Shown: piece by piece, positions 27,576 to 37,057 of the stretch
Layout of the letters: each line of letters opens with the position of its first letter
Position numbering within the stretch: the first letter of the stretch is position 1
DNA from: Candidatus Thiodiazotropha sp. (ex Monitilora ramsayi)
GTDB taxonomy: Bacteria > Pseudomonadota > Gammaproteobacteria > Chromatiales > Chromatiaceae
Direction of reading: 5' to 3'
DNA: 64,000 nucleotides
Assembly (NCBI GenBank): GCA_025655575.1
Contig: JAHXIP010000003.1
Location: forward strand, 124,001 to 188,000
The notes under the pieces: generated by a model
Told to the model about the DNA's origin: nothing
Databases searched by the model: none
The model's input: only the letters and a program-made list of their open reading frames with translations
Program-made: the position numbers and the translations under genes

Positions 27576-29360
27576 ATGAAAACGGAACGGAAAGCCCTTC
27601 TTATCGGGCTTGGGTGTCTGTTACTGATCAGCAGTAACGTTAATGCCCTCCCTGGTTGGTCCAAATATATAAAAGTCCCGGGAGTCGGCCATGAGGGACA
27701 AGGTGCCGGTATGGAGCTGGTAAACCTAGACTCAAACCCTCGGCCGGAGCTTATCTTCATGGCCTATGACAATCCGCAGAAGGCCAATAACTTCCGTTAC
27801 AAAATCGGCTGGAACATCTCCACTCAGGGACTCGCGAGCTCGTGGAGTAACTATACGATGGTCCCGGGAGTGGGCTGGGAAGGTCAGGGTGCAGGTATCA
27901 CCATGACCAATCTGGACTCAAATTCACGTCCCGAAATGATCCTCATGGCCTACGACAACCCAAGCAAGTCCAACAACTTTCGCTACAAGATCGGTTGGAA
28001 TGTCAACAGCAGCGGCAAAGCAACCTCGTGGAGTAACTACACCATGGTGCCCGGCGTCGGTTGGGAAGGTCAGGGTGCCGGCATCGCCATGGCCGCCCTG
28101 GATTCAAATCCGCGCCCCGATATGATTCTCATGGCCTATGACAACCCGAGTAAGGGCAATAGCTTCCGCTACAAGATCGGCTGGAACGTCAATAGCAGCG
28201 GTAAGGCGACCTCGTGGAGCCCATACAAAACAGCCCCGGGTGTGGGCTGGGAGGGCCAGGGCGCGGGTGTCACCCTGACCGATCTGGATGGCAATTCACG
28301 ACCCGAAATGGTCTTACTTGCCTACGACAACCCTTCACAAGCCAACAACTTCCGTTACCGTGTCGGCTGGAACCTCAATGCAAGCGGCAATGCGACTTCC
28401 TGGAGTCACTATGTCAAGGCACCCGGCGTCGGCTGGGAAGGCCAGGGCAGCGACATCAAACTCAGCGATATCGATAATGACGGCAATCTTGATATGCTGC
28501 TGATGGCTTATGATGCACCTTCAGGTGCTAACGATTTTCGTTATCGCATCGGGTGGGATGTAAGAGTCGTCGACGATTTCCTCTTGACCCTCGATACGCT
28601 AGGCCATTCTAACTATCAGGCCCCCACGCAGATTCCCAGCTCCCTCGCCACACAAACAGCCGCCAACCTCTACCAGTTATCCGACTCCATCGTGCTGCAA
28701 ACTGCGTATGAGGCGATCCTGGAGTATGTCAACGACTGTCACGCCAATCCGGCCGCCCACGCCAACGAAGTCGATAACGCCGCAGGCATCACCTTCTATG
28801 ATGTACTGACCGACCCTGATGCCATGGTGGCAGCGGTCGCCTGGTTTGTGGACAGGAATATGCGCTGGACGTCTGATGCGAACAACGCCAATATTTTGAA
28901 TAACCAGATGGGGCTTAATTACAATCCAGGCTGGGACTTTCCGATTCCAGCCAACTACACCATCACCTATACCGGTGATGCAGCCTTCGGCAACCCTGCG
29001 CGTTTCCATGGGGATTGCGAAGACCATGCAATCCTGCGCGCTGCCCTGCTCCGCGCCCTCGGATTCAATCCAGACTATATCTGGAATGTCATCGACAATC
29101 CTGTCAGTCATGAGTACAACATTGTTGCCTATCAGGGACGCTTCCGCATCATGGATTACGGCACTATCGATCGATGGCTGGCCACCCACACATGGGACTC
29201 ACACCGTTCGCACTACGGCTATACAGAGACCTATGGAAAAAGAGGAACAGGCAACAGCCAGCACAATAACCTGGTTAACCACGGTAACAACTATCCCGAT
29301 GGCGCACCCCGCTGTGCGGCCTGGGACTACGACAACTACTACGCAGACACTTGCCGTTGA
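27576..29360 (+). CDS. Secreted protein with five 62-aa FG-GAP/VCBS-like repeats and a C-terminal transglutaminase-like domain
   Basis: Signal peptide; repeats SWSxYxxVPGVGWEGQGAGI...LDSNxRPEMxLMAYDNPSxxNxFRYKIGWNVNxSGxAT; C-terminal FHGDCEDHAILRAALLRALGF...HEYNIVAYQGRFRIMDYG (Cys-His-Asp). Confidence 0.75.
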   Translation: MKTERKALLIGLGCLLLISSNVNALPGWSKYIKVPGVGHEGQGAGMELVNLDSNPRPELIFMAYDNPQKANNFRYKIGWNISTQGLASSWSNYTMVPGVGWEGQGAGITMTNLDSNSRPEMILMAYDNPSKSNNFRYKIGWNVNSSGKATSWSNYTMVPGVGWEGQGAGIAMAALDSNPRPDMILMAYDNPSKGNSFRYKIGWNVNSSGKATSWSPYKTAPGVGWEGQGAGVTLTDLDGNSRPEMVLLAYDNPSQANNFRYRVGWNLNASGNATSWSHYVKAPGVGWEGQGSDIKLSDIDNDGNLDMLLMAYDAPSGANDFRYRIGWDVRVVDDFLLTLDTLGHSNYQAPTQIPSSLATQTAANLYQLSDSIVLQTAYEAILEYVNDCHANPAAHANEVDNAAGITFYDVLTDPDAMVAAVAWFVDRNMRWTSDANNANILNNQMGLNYNPGWDFPIPANYTITYTGDAAFGNPARFHGDCEDHAILRAALLRALGFNPDYIWNVIDNPVSHEYNIVAYQGRFRIMDYGTIDRWLATHTWDSHRSHYGYTETYGKRGTGNSQHNNLVNHGNNYPDGAPRCAAWDYDNYYADTCR

Positions 29361-29380
29361 ACCAAGAGGAGAAGATTAGG

Positions 29381-30349
29381 ATGAACACTCTCAATAAGAT
29401 TAGCCTTGGCATACTGGCAATAACACTAACATTCGGCAGCACTGCTGTGCTTGCACAACCACTGACACCGCTCACCATACCGAATCTGAAGATCAAACCA
29501 GTTATCTCGGATAAACAGATAAAAAAGCTACAACAGGTCGAACTCTCCCAGATTACAGGTACTTTAGATTTGAGGGCGGCGAGGCCCGAACTAGTATTGA
29601 CGCAAAAGCTGCGCAACCTTTCGCGGGATACCATGACAATGGACCTGGACGCTGCAGGTGTCGACACGACACGCTTGCGACTGCCCAGCAGAGGCGAAAA
29701 GACTGTCAACTGGAAACTTCCCGTGAGAACCGCAAAGCTGGGTAGACAGGCGGAGATGGTTCAGGCATCGCCCCAGCTCTTTATTAACAAAGGTTCCATG
29801 ATCAACCCGGCCAAGCGATTCTCCATCAAACTGCAGCTGCCGCAGTCGGCAAAGAAGATTATCAAGAGTAACAAGCCGCTGGTATCGGAACGACAGCGTG
29901 ACGGCTCAATGCTCTATAACTGGAAGGGAGAAAATGAGTACCTGACCACATGGGCGGTCTGGTGGACAAACTCGGAGACAGACATCGATCTCAACAAAAC
30001 TGTTCGTGTCGATCGACAAAGCCGAGTGGCAACAGTCACTGTTACCGTTAAGAACCAAGGTGATTCGTCTGCACGGGGCATCCGTCTGTCCGAAGATTTC
30101 CCACCGCAGGACTTTACCGGTATGAATCAGGGGTCAGCTGGTCAATTCCGAACAGTCAAAGGAGAGATCAATGATCAACGCCTGATATGGGAGTACGCGT
30201 TACCCGATCTCCCATCCGGCCAGTCAAAGACCGTCCGCTATAAGTTGAAGGTTAAACCCGGCATTCCAAATGTCCGTCTCTTCGAAACCGTCGGTCTTGA
30301 AGATGGTGAACCCATTGCTGTTTCTAACGCTGTAACGGGCAACATCTGA
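29381..30349 (+). CDS. Secreted protein of unknown function with C-terminal DUF11/Ig-like region
   Basis: Signal peptide; DLNKTVRVDRQSRVATVTVTVKNQGDSSARGIRLSEDFPPQ pattern; close behind the transglutaminase-like gene. Confidence 0.6.
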   Translation: MNTLNKISLGILAITLTFGSTAVLAQPLTPLTIPNLKIKPVISDKQIKKLQQVELSQITGTLDLRAARPELVLTQKLRNLSRDTMTMDLDAAGVDTTRLRLPSRGEKTVNWKLPVRTAKLGRQAEMVQASPQLFINKGSMINPAKRFSIKLQLPQSAKKIIKSNKPLVSERQRDGSMLYNWKGENEYLTTWAVWWTNSETDIDLNKTVRVDRQSRVATVTVTVKNQGDSSARGIRLSEDFPPQDFTGMNQGSAGQFRTVKGEINDQRLIWEYALPDLPSGQSKTVRYKLKVKPGIPNVRLFETVGLEDGEPIAVSNAVTGNI

Positions 30350-30407
30350 ATAAGATCTCTACTTCAAGATATCGGCATTGAATCGGTATAACGGTAGATT
30401 CAACAAC

Positions 30408-30442
30408 AGGGGTCAGAGTCGGTAGGCTTTGACCCCTTTTTA
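30408..30442 (+). terminator. Rho-independent terminator
   Basis: AGGGGTCA ... TGACCCCT followed by TTTTATT, downstream of 30349. Confidence 0.8.
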
Positions 30443-30576
30443 TTGTCAATTAAGGATTTATTTGAGATGGGATAGGTAAAAGCTGGTTCTGGCTTAAGAT
30501 CAGAGAGATCGGCGGGCAAAGATAAGATAGATGGCCAGGCATCGGGTAAGGCAATGAATTAATGCTGAAGCCGATC

Positions 30577-30604
30577 AAAAAAAACGGCGCCGGGGTGGCG
30601 CCGT
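30577..30604 (-). terminator. Rho-independent terminator for the yceI-side operon
   Basis: Minus strand ACGGCGCC-accCC-GGCGCCGT followed by T(7-8). Confidence 0.85.
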
Positions 30605-30635
30605 AAAGGGGAAGAATGTCTATCGAGAATGTCGG

Positions 30636-31208
30636 CTACTGGCGTATCCCCTCCACAGAGAGTTCCAGCTGTACCTTGCGGGCCGCCGGTCCCAGATCGA
30701 AGGGGATGCCGTAGTCGGCCAGGGCGATTTCGGTGGTGCCGAAGAAGCCACGACGGTAACCGCCCCAGGGATCCTTGCCGTGACCGATCTTCTCGGTCTG
30801 AATCACCACCGGCTTGGTCACACCGCGCAGGGTCAGATTGCCTTTCAGCACGCCCTTGCCGTCCGCCGACTCTTCATAGGAGGTGGAGACAAAACCCGCC
30901 TTGGGGAATTTCGACACATCCAGGAACTCATCGCTGCGCAGGTGCTTGTCCCGCTCAGCATGGTTGCTATCGACGCTGGCAGGATCGATATCGACTTTGA
31001 TCTTTGCCGCTGAAGGGTTCTTTTCGTCATAGGTGAATTGGCCGCCGAACTGATTGAAGCGGCCGAAGAGCCAACTGTAGCCCAGGTGCTTGATGCGGAA
31101 CTGGATAAAGGCGTGGGCCCCTTTGGTATCGATGGCGTACTGCTCGGCCTGTACACCGGTCACGGTGAAGATTCCGGCCAAAAGCATGGGTATAAAATAG
31201 CGTTTCAT
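30636..31208 (-). CDS. YceI family periplasmic protein
   Basis: AIDTKGAHAFIQFRIKHLGYSWLFGRFNQFGGQFTYDEKNP...; KVDIDPASVDSNHAERDKHLRSDEFLD. Confidence 0.92.
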   Translation of the reverse strand: MKRYFIPMLLAGIFTVTGVQAEQYAIDTKGAHAFIQFRIKHLGYSWLFGRFNQFGGQFTYDEKNPSAAKIKVDIDPASVDSNHAERDKHLRSDEFLDVSKFPKAGFVSTSYEESADGKGVLKGNLTLRGVTKPVVIQTEKIGHGKDPWGGYRRGFFGTTEIALADYGIPFDLGPAARKVQLELSVEGIRQ

Positions 31209-31237
31209 GATCTTCTCTCCTGATTATCATTGTTGAA

Positions 31238-31837
31238 TTAATTGCTCGTGCGTCCCCGCACAAGCTGTTGGGTAATGGTAGCGACACGGGTGCCATAGGC
31301 CTCGGCGGTGGCGATGTCACCGCTGGAGGGGGCATCCCCCGGATCGACCTGGAAGCTGGCTGCCATGGGTCCTGTATAGGAGCCGATCCGGTTTAGTACT
31401 TCCGGCCCTGGGCCCTGGATGTGGTTCATGGCATCGGGGTCGCTGGCAGCGGGCATCATCCCCAGCCCCACATAGATCATCCCCTGCTGCATGGCGTTGA
31501 TCACCAGCCCCATCAGGGTGTTGAGCTTGTCGCCGGAGTAGGAACTGGAGTTGGTGAAAGCACCGGCCACCTTGTCCTTCCAGGCCTGAGTGAACCACTT
31601 AGCTGCGGCAGTCTCGAGGAACTTCTTCATCTCTGCCGACATACTACCCATATAGGTGGGGCTGCCGAAGATGATGGCGTCGGCGCTGTCGAGGCTATCG
31701 AGCTCGGCACCGGCTTCCTCGGCGGTGAACAGCATGGCCTCGACGCCTTCCACCTTTGCCGCGCCGTCTCTCACCGCCTCGGCCTGCAGCTTGGTGTGGC
31801 CGAAACCGCTGTGATAAACAATCGCTACTGTGGTCAT
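31238..31837 (-). CDS. Flavodoxin-like NAD(P)H:quinone oxidoreductase, WrbA-like
   Basis: VAIVYHSGFGHTKLQAEAV, DAIIFGSPTYMGSMSAEMKKFLE, GAFTNSSSYSGDKLNTL. Confidence 0.88.
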   Translation of the reverse strand: MTTVAIVYHSGFGHTKLQAEAVRDGAAKVEGVEAMLFTAEEAGAELDSLDSADAIIFGSPTYMGSMSAEMKKFLETAAAKWFTQAWKDKVAGAFTNSSSYSGDKLNTLMGLVINAMQQGMIYVGLGMMPAASDPDAMNHIQGPGPEVLNRIGSYTGPMAASFQVDPGDAPSSGDIATAEAYGTRVATITQQLVRGRTSN

Positions 31838-31891
31838 GGGTTGGATCTCCTCATTGTGGTGTCTCTCTGTTCAAAAGTTGCTTGTCTCCGA

Positions 31892-32440
31892 TCACGACCG
31901 CCCCAGCATGCGCTTCAGGGTCCGGTCATGGTCGATAAAGTGGTGTTTGATAGCTGCCAGGGCATGAATACCTGCGAGGACAATCACGCTCCAGGCCAGG
32001 TAGAAATGGACCTCACCGGCAATGTCCTCTTGCTTGTCGATGCCGCTGATGGTCGCCGGGATGGAGAACCAGTCGAACACCTCCAGTGCACGGCCGTCCG
32101 CCGTGGATATCAGATAACCGCTCAGGGTGATGAGAAAAAGCAACAGGTAGAGCGTGCCGTGGGTGAGGCGCGCAGCCAGGCGCTCATAGGGTTTATGGGT
32201 CTCGAGATGGTCCGGTCTCGGATTGGTGAGACGCCAGACCAGCCTTAGCAGCATCGCCAGCAGGAGCATCACGCCGATCCCCTTGTGCCACCAGGGACCC
32301 AGCTGGTACCAGGCGTCGTAGTAGCCCAGGGAGCGCATCCAGAGGCCCAGGCCGAACTGGCCGATTACGGTCAACGCCACCAGCCAGTGGAGGCCGATGG
32401 CGATCACGCCGTAGCTATCCTTGTCATTCCTTATCTGCAT
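31892..32440 (-). CDS. Cytochrome b561
   Basis: AIGLHWLVALTVIGQFGLGLWM...HKGIGVMLLLAMLLRLVWRL...; conserved His in TM helices. Confidence 0.9.
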   Translation of the reverse strand: MQIRNDKDSYGVIAIGLHWLVALTVIGQFGLGLWMRSLGYYDAWYQLGPWWHKGIGVMLLLAMLLRLVWRLTNPRPDHLETHKPYERLAARLTHGTLYLLLFLITLSGYLISTADGRALEVFDWFSIPATISGIDKQEDIAGEVHFYLAWSVIVLAGIHALAAIKHHFIDHDRTLKRMLGRS

Positions 32441-33303
32441 CAGAAGCGTCCTGCTTGATAGTCCTCAAAGGCCTGTGTCAACTCCGCCTCATTGTTCATC
32501 ACGAAGGGACCGCGGCGGGCGATAGATTCATTGAGGGGCTCACCCGCCACCAGCAAGAGACGACTCGATGAAACTGCAGTGATCTCAATAGCCTCACCTT
32601 CGCCCAACTCCGCCAACGACTGTGCCGTCAGCGCGCTACCGTCGATCGTGACCTCACCTTCAATAAGATAGACAAAGGCATTGTAATCGTCAGGCAGGGA
32701 TTCGCTGAAACTGCGCCCAGCTGGGAGCGTAATGTCCAGGTAGGTCACCGGGGTCGCCAGATCGACGACCGGCCCCTGTGTGCCAAGGTCGGTCTCTCCT
32801 GCGATCACTCTTACCACTACATCGTCGTCCCGCACTTCCTGGGGAATCGAGGCCTGGTCAAACTCCTGGTAGTGGGGCTTGATCATCTTTTGTGCTGCGG
32901 GCAGATTGACCCAGAGCTGAAACCCGGCCAGCAGGCCGTTCTCCTGCATCGGCATCTCGGAGTGGACCACACCACGCCCGGCGGTCATCCACTGCACACC
33001 TCCCGCCTTCAGTACACCGGTATGGCCGGCGTTGTCACGGTGCTCCACCTGTCCGGCCAGCAGATAGGTGACCGTTTCGAAGCCCCGGTGGGGATGCGGC
33101 GGGAAACCGCCGATGTAGTCATCCGGGTTGTCTGAGCGAAAATCGTCCAGCAACAGAAATGGGTCGAGCTGTAGCAGCTGGTGGGTGCCGATCACCCGGG
33201 TCAGGCGCACGCCATCGCCGTCGGCAGTCTCCTGGCCCTGCACCAGCCGTTTCACGGATCTCAAGGTTTTGACTTCGCTATTCATCACAGCCTCCGCGTT
33301 CAA
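32440..33303 (-). CDS. Pirin family protein
   Basis: DPFLLLDDFRSDNPDDYIGGFPPHPHRGFETVTYLLAGQVEHRDNAGHTGVLKAGGVQWMTAGRGVVHSEMP. Confidence 0.95.
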   Translation of the reverse strand: MNAEAVMNSEVKTLRSVKRLVQGQETADGDGVRLTRVIGTHQLLQLDPFLLLDDFRSDNPDDYIGGFPPHPHRGFETVTYLLAGQVEHRDNAGHTGVLKAGGVQWMTAGRGVVHSEMPMQENGLLAGFQLWVNLPAAQKMIKPHYQEFDQASIPQEVRDDDVVVRVIAGETDLGTQGPVVDLATPVTYLDITLPAGRSFSESLPDDYNAFVYLIEGEVTIDGSALTAQSLAELGEGEAIEITAVSSSRLLLVAGEPLNESIARRGPFVMNNEAELTQAFEDYQAGRF

Positions 33304-33399
33304 TAACGCACTGTTTTTGTCAATTACTGACTAGTTTAGGTTGCGTATTTCGAAGATAAAGACCACTATTTGAGAAATACTGTTGCGGAAAATAGAACA

Positions 33400-34317
33400 A
33401 TGGATCGACTCGACAGCCTCGAAAGCTTTGTCGCCGTGGTGGAGGCAGGTCAGTTCAGCGCAGCAGCCGAGCGCCTGGGTATCGGCAAGTCGGTGGTCAG
33501 CCGCCGGGTCTCGGAGCTGGAGGAACACCTGGGGGCCCGGCTGCTGCAGCGGACCACCCGAAAACTCTCCCTCACCGATGCGGGCCGGGAGTTCTATCCC
33601 CGCGCCCTGCAGCTGCTGGAGGATCTGGCGGAGGCGGAGCAGTCGGTCTCCAGCGGTCAGCGGGCCCTGAGCGGCCGCATCCGCATTGCCACCCCCCTCA
33701 CCTTCGGCCTGCTCCATCTCAAACCCCTGCTCAACGACTTCATGCAGACCCACCCCGGCGTCATCCTCGATATGGATATGAACGACGGCCAGGTCGATTT
33801 GATTCAGGAGGGGGTCGACCTGGCCCTGCGTATCGGCCACCTGGAGAGCTCCAGCATGATCGCCCTGCCCCTGGCGCCGATCCGGGCGATCGTCGTCGCC
33901 AGCCCCGACTACCTCGCGACCCACGGTACCCCGGAGACGCCGGAGGCATTGAGTGAGCATCAGGGCCTCTGCTACAGCAACCTGCCGGAGCCACAGAAGT
34001 GGCGCATGACCGACAGCACCGGCAAGGTCCATACGGTCAACATGAATCCACGCCTGCTGGTAAACAATGGGGATCTGATATTGGAGGCGGCAACTGCCGG
34101 ACTGGGGATCTGCCTCTCACCGACCTTTATCGCCTATCAGGCCATTCGCGATGGTCGCCTCAAACCAATTCTGACCGACTATCAGATACCCGGTGCCACG
34201 GCCTATGCGGTCTATCCCTCCCGCCGATTTGTACCAACCCGTGTTCGAGCATTGGTGGAGTTTCTCAAACACCTGCTCGGCGACAAGCCCTATTGGGATG
34301 AGGGTGTCTTGTCATAA
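33400..34317 (+). CDS. LysR family transcriptional regulator
   Basis: N-terminal HTH MDRLDSLESFVAVVEAGQFSAAAERLGIGKSVVSRRVSELEEHLGARLLQRTTRKL; divergent from the pirin operon. Confidence 0.95.
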   Translation: MDRLDSLESFVAVVEAGQFSAAAERLGIGKSVVSRRVSELEEHLGARLLQRTTRKLSLTDAGREFYPRALQLLEDLAEAEQSVSSGQRALSGRIRIATPLTFGLLHLKPLLNDFMQTHPGVILDMDMNDGQVDLIQEGVDLALRIGHLESSSMIALPLAPIRAIVVASPDYLATHGTPETPEALSEHQGLCYSNLPEPQKWRMTDSTGKVHTVNMNPRLLVNNGDLILEAATAGLGICLSPTFIAYQAIRDGRLKPILTDYQIPGATAYAVYPSRRFVPTRVRALVEFLKHLLGDKPYWDEGVLS

Positions 34318-34502
34318 AAAGGAAAGTTGAAGAGAAATGGAGGTAGTGAATGCCATACCCGGTCGGCACCAGACCTGCACAGACAATCGCCTTTCAAGCC
34401 AGGTTGCTTGTGACATATTCACACTGCTATTGATTGCCCCCCGATTGCGGTTTATTTTTTTACAAACAGCAGAAGGTTCTTGCCGACAAGGAGACAAGAA
34501 GA

Positions 34503-36557
34503 ATGGATAACGGAACACCCCTGATCCTTCACCTCCGAACCCTCGGCTGGACACTCAACCTCACCCGCATGAATGTCATCCTGCTGCTGGCGACAACCAT
34601 ATTGCTCAGCGTTGCACAGGGACACGATCTGCTGCGAGGCATGGTGGAGGATGGCGGCCTCAAGTACCTCAGCCTGTTCGGCAGCACCCTGCTCTGGGCT
34701 ACCAGCCTTTGGCTCTGGGCCCGCGTTCTGCTCGACATTAAATTCCCCTATGCGCTGGCGAGCTGGAAACAGCTCACACCCTATCGCAGGCAACTCCCAC
34801 GACTGTTCGGCGTGCTGGCCTTCGCTGTCGTGACCCTCAATATGGGCATCGCCACCGATTGGCACCCGGTCAGCTATCTCATGGGGATAGAAGGGATCCT
34901 GTTCTATCTTGCCGTCACCTACAGGCGCGACCTGGGCCGTTGGATCGCCCGCAAGGTACGGCCGCAGGCAGCAAAAACCCACTGGGCCTGGGCCGATAAG
35001 ATCGGTGAAAAAGACGAGCGGCCGCCAAGGGAGAACATCTACCAGGCCCTTGGCGAGATAAGAGGTAAGATTGCTGCCGCCACGTTTGTCCTGGGTCTTG
35101 CTCTTTTTGCTTGGGGCATGCTCGGCCCCCTCAGCATGGGGAGACACCTCGATACCCTGCTGCTCTTGATGTTGTGGGGTGCCACCGTTCTGCCCCTCAC
35201 CAGTTATGTCACTTACCTCGCCAGTCGCAGAGGTTTTCCTATTGTCATCTTCTCGGCCATTCTCATCATCGGTTTCAGCTTCTGGAACGACAATCACGAG
35301 ATCCGAACCCTGGATGGTCACAAACCTGACCAACGCCCCTCTTTGGAGAAGGCGCTAACTGACTGGCACGATGCGCACTGTAATAAGACCCAATGCGAGC
35401 CCTTTATTCTGGTAGCGACTGCGGGTGGTGGCATCCGCGCAGCCTATTGGACCGGCACCCTGCTCGGTCGACTACACGATGACTCTGAAGGCCTGTTAAA
35501 AGACCATCTGTTCGCTATCAGCGGCGTCTCCGGCGGTTCGGTCGGCGCCACCGTCTACCGCGCCGTCGCCGCCAATCGTCAGCAGGAGATCACCAGCCTC
35601 ATACAACAGATCCTTGGCAATGATTATCTGGGTCCCGTCGCCGCCGGTCTGCTCTACAAAGATGCCCTGCAGCGATTGATGCCGCTACCGTTGTTCGGGG
35701 ATCGGGCTGAGATTTTTGAAAAGGGACTTGAGTACGGATTCAATGACTTCATGAGCGAAAGCCGGATTTCACTGGAAAGTTCTTTCATCGACACCGTAGC
35801 ACTTGACGGTCAACCCTGGCCTGCGTTATTCCTCAACGCCACCTGGTCGGAAAATGGCCGTCGCATAGTCGCCGCCTCACTAAGCACAGAGGCGCTCGCA
35901 CCACCGCGGGGAAACCAGATCCTCTACAAAGACCTGCTCACAACGCTCGGCGCAGACATGAGACTCTCTACTGCCGCCCACAACAGCGCACGCTTTCCCA
36001 TGATCAGCCCACCCGGCGGGTGGAATCCTGTTGATGACAAGCAACTGTCGTGGCAACGATTGCAGGATGGCGGCCTTTTCGAAAACTTTGGCGCCGAAAC
36101 AGCGTTAGAACTGGCAGTATTTGCAGAAAAACTCTGGCAGGAGAAATGGGGGATGCAGCTGAGACCCTATGTCATTCTCATCAGCAGCGATCCCACCCTG
36201 CCAAAATCATTTGCCGCTTTTCCCGGCAATGAGCCCCTGGGTTTTGCTTACGAAACCCTCAGCACCCTGCATACCTACGCCACCACCCGCAACGGCCGCG
36301 GCATTGAGGCTGCAGCTAGACTTCGGGAGTGGGTAAAAAGACGGCAGACAGACAACAAGGATCAGCGTTTTTTCCATCTGCGTATGTGCCATAGCAACGG
36401 GAAAGAACAAGACCCACCCTTGGGATGGTTTCTCTCGAACACCGCGCAAACACGAATCAACGACTACCTAAGGGAAACAGATGGAGATGATGGCTGTGGA
36501 AGAGACAATCTATCAAGCCTCAAACAGCTCGCCAGGCTACTCAAAACAAGCAACTGA
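34503..36557 (+). CDS. Patatin-like phospholipase with N-terminal multi-pass membrane region
   Basis: TM-rich N-half; TAGGGIRAAYWTGTLLGRL oxyanion motif, SGVSGGSVGA (GxSxG), DGGLFENFG (DGG). Likely start MDNGTPLI at 34503. Confidence 0.75.
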   Translation: MDNGTPLILHLRTLGWTLNLTRMNVILLLATTILLSVAQGHDLLRGMVEDGGLKYLSLFGSTLLWATSLWLWARVLLDIKFPYALASWKQLTPYRRQLPRLFGVLAFAVVTLNMGIATDWHPVSYLMGIEGILFYLAVTYRRDLGRWIARKVRPQAAKTHWAWADKIGEKDERPPRENIYQALGEIRGKIAAATFVLGLALFAWGMLGPLSMGRHLDTLLLLMLWGATVLPLTSYVTYLASRRGFPIVIFSAILIIGFSFWNDNHEIRTLDGHKPDQRPSLEKALTDWHDAHCNKTQCEPFILVATAGGGIRAAYWTGTLLGRLHDDSEGLLKDHLFAISGVSGGSVGATVYRAVAANRQQEITSLIQQILGNDYLGPVAAGLLYKDALQRLMPLPLFGDRAEIFEKGLEYGFNDFMSESRISLESSFIDTVALDGQPWPALFLNATWSENGRRIVAASLSTEALAPPRGNQILYKDLLTTLGADMRLSTAAHNSARFPMISPPGGWNPVDDKQLSWQRLQDGGLFENFGAETALELAVFAEKLWQEKWGMQLRPYVILISSDPTLPKSFAAFPGNEPLGFAYETLSTLHTYATTRNGRGIEAAARLREWVKRRQTDNKDQRFFHLRMCHSNGKEQDPPLGWFLSNTAQTRINDYLRETDGDDGCGRDNLSSLKQLARLLKTSN

Positions 36558-36694
36558 TAATTATTATTATCTATCTTGTCATCTAACTGACATGACATAC
36601 GTGCAAAGAACAAATGGGCACAAAGACAATAGAATGATCTATTGATCTCTCTACTCGCTGTCACTCCCGCATACTATATAAAAGCCTCGTCGCT

Positions 36695-37018
36695 CTAATC
36701 GATAACCTGCGTACATTGGATCAATGCCAACACCTGTTCGAGTTGCAACGTTCCGTCATCCTCTGCCGCTGCCTTGACACCACTGACGAGACTTGTCTTA
36801 AAGCGTTGAATTTCCACCTCCAGTTCAGGCCGGGTATATTGCTGCTTGGTTGACGCCTCTGGTTTACCCTCAGCATCCAACAGTGCGACTTCAGCAGAGC
36901 GCATGATCATTCGCTGTTCACCAGAACCCTCTTCACTGGCGGTCAATGGGCCGGTCTTGGTGTATTGCATACCTTGATAGGCGAACCGCTGACCGGTCCT
37001 TACTTGGGGAAAGCGCAT
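36695..37018 (-). CDS. Hypothetical protein, 107 aa
   Basis: Plausible coding ORF in an otherwise unoccupied gap; no family recognised. Confidence 0.45.
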   Translation of the reverse strand: MRFPQVRTGQRFAYQGMQYTKTGPLTASEEGSGEQRMIMRSAEVALLDAEGKPEASTKQQYTRPELEVEIQRFKTSLVSGVKAAAEDDGTLQLEQVLALIQCTQVID

Positions 37019-37057
37019 GTAACTGGAACTCCGGATCGAAAAACAACCGTACGTATC

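Noticed and set aside
27655-28560. 186-bp periodicity as a CRISPR or noncoding tandem repeat
   Set aside because: The periodicity is codon-level repeat within one continuous ORF.
33331-34032. Long antisense ORFs (e.g. 33331..34032 -, 34452..35333 -, 9744..10460 +, 31421..32248 +, 13361..13822 -)
   Set aside because: They lie opposite strongly supported genes and have low-complexity or atypical protein composition; shadow ORFs.
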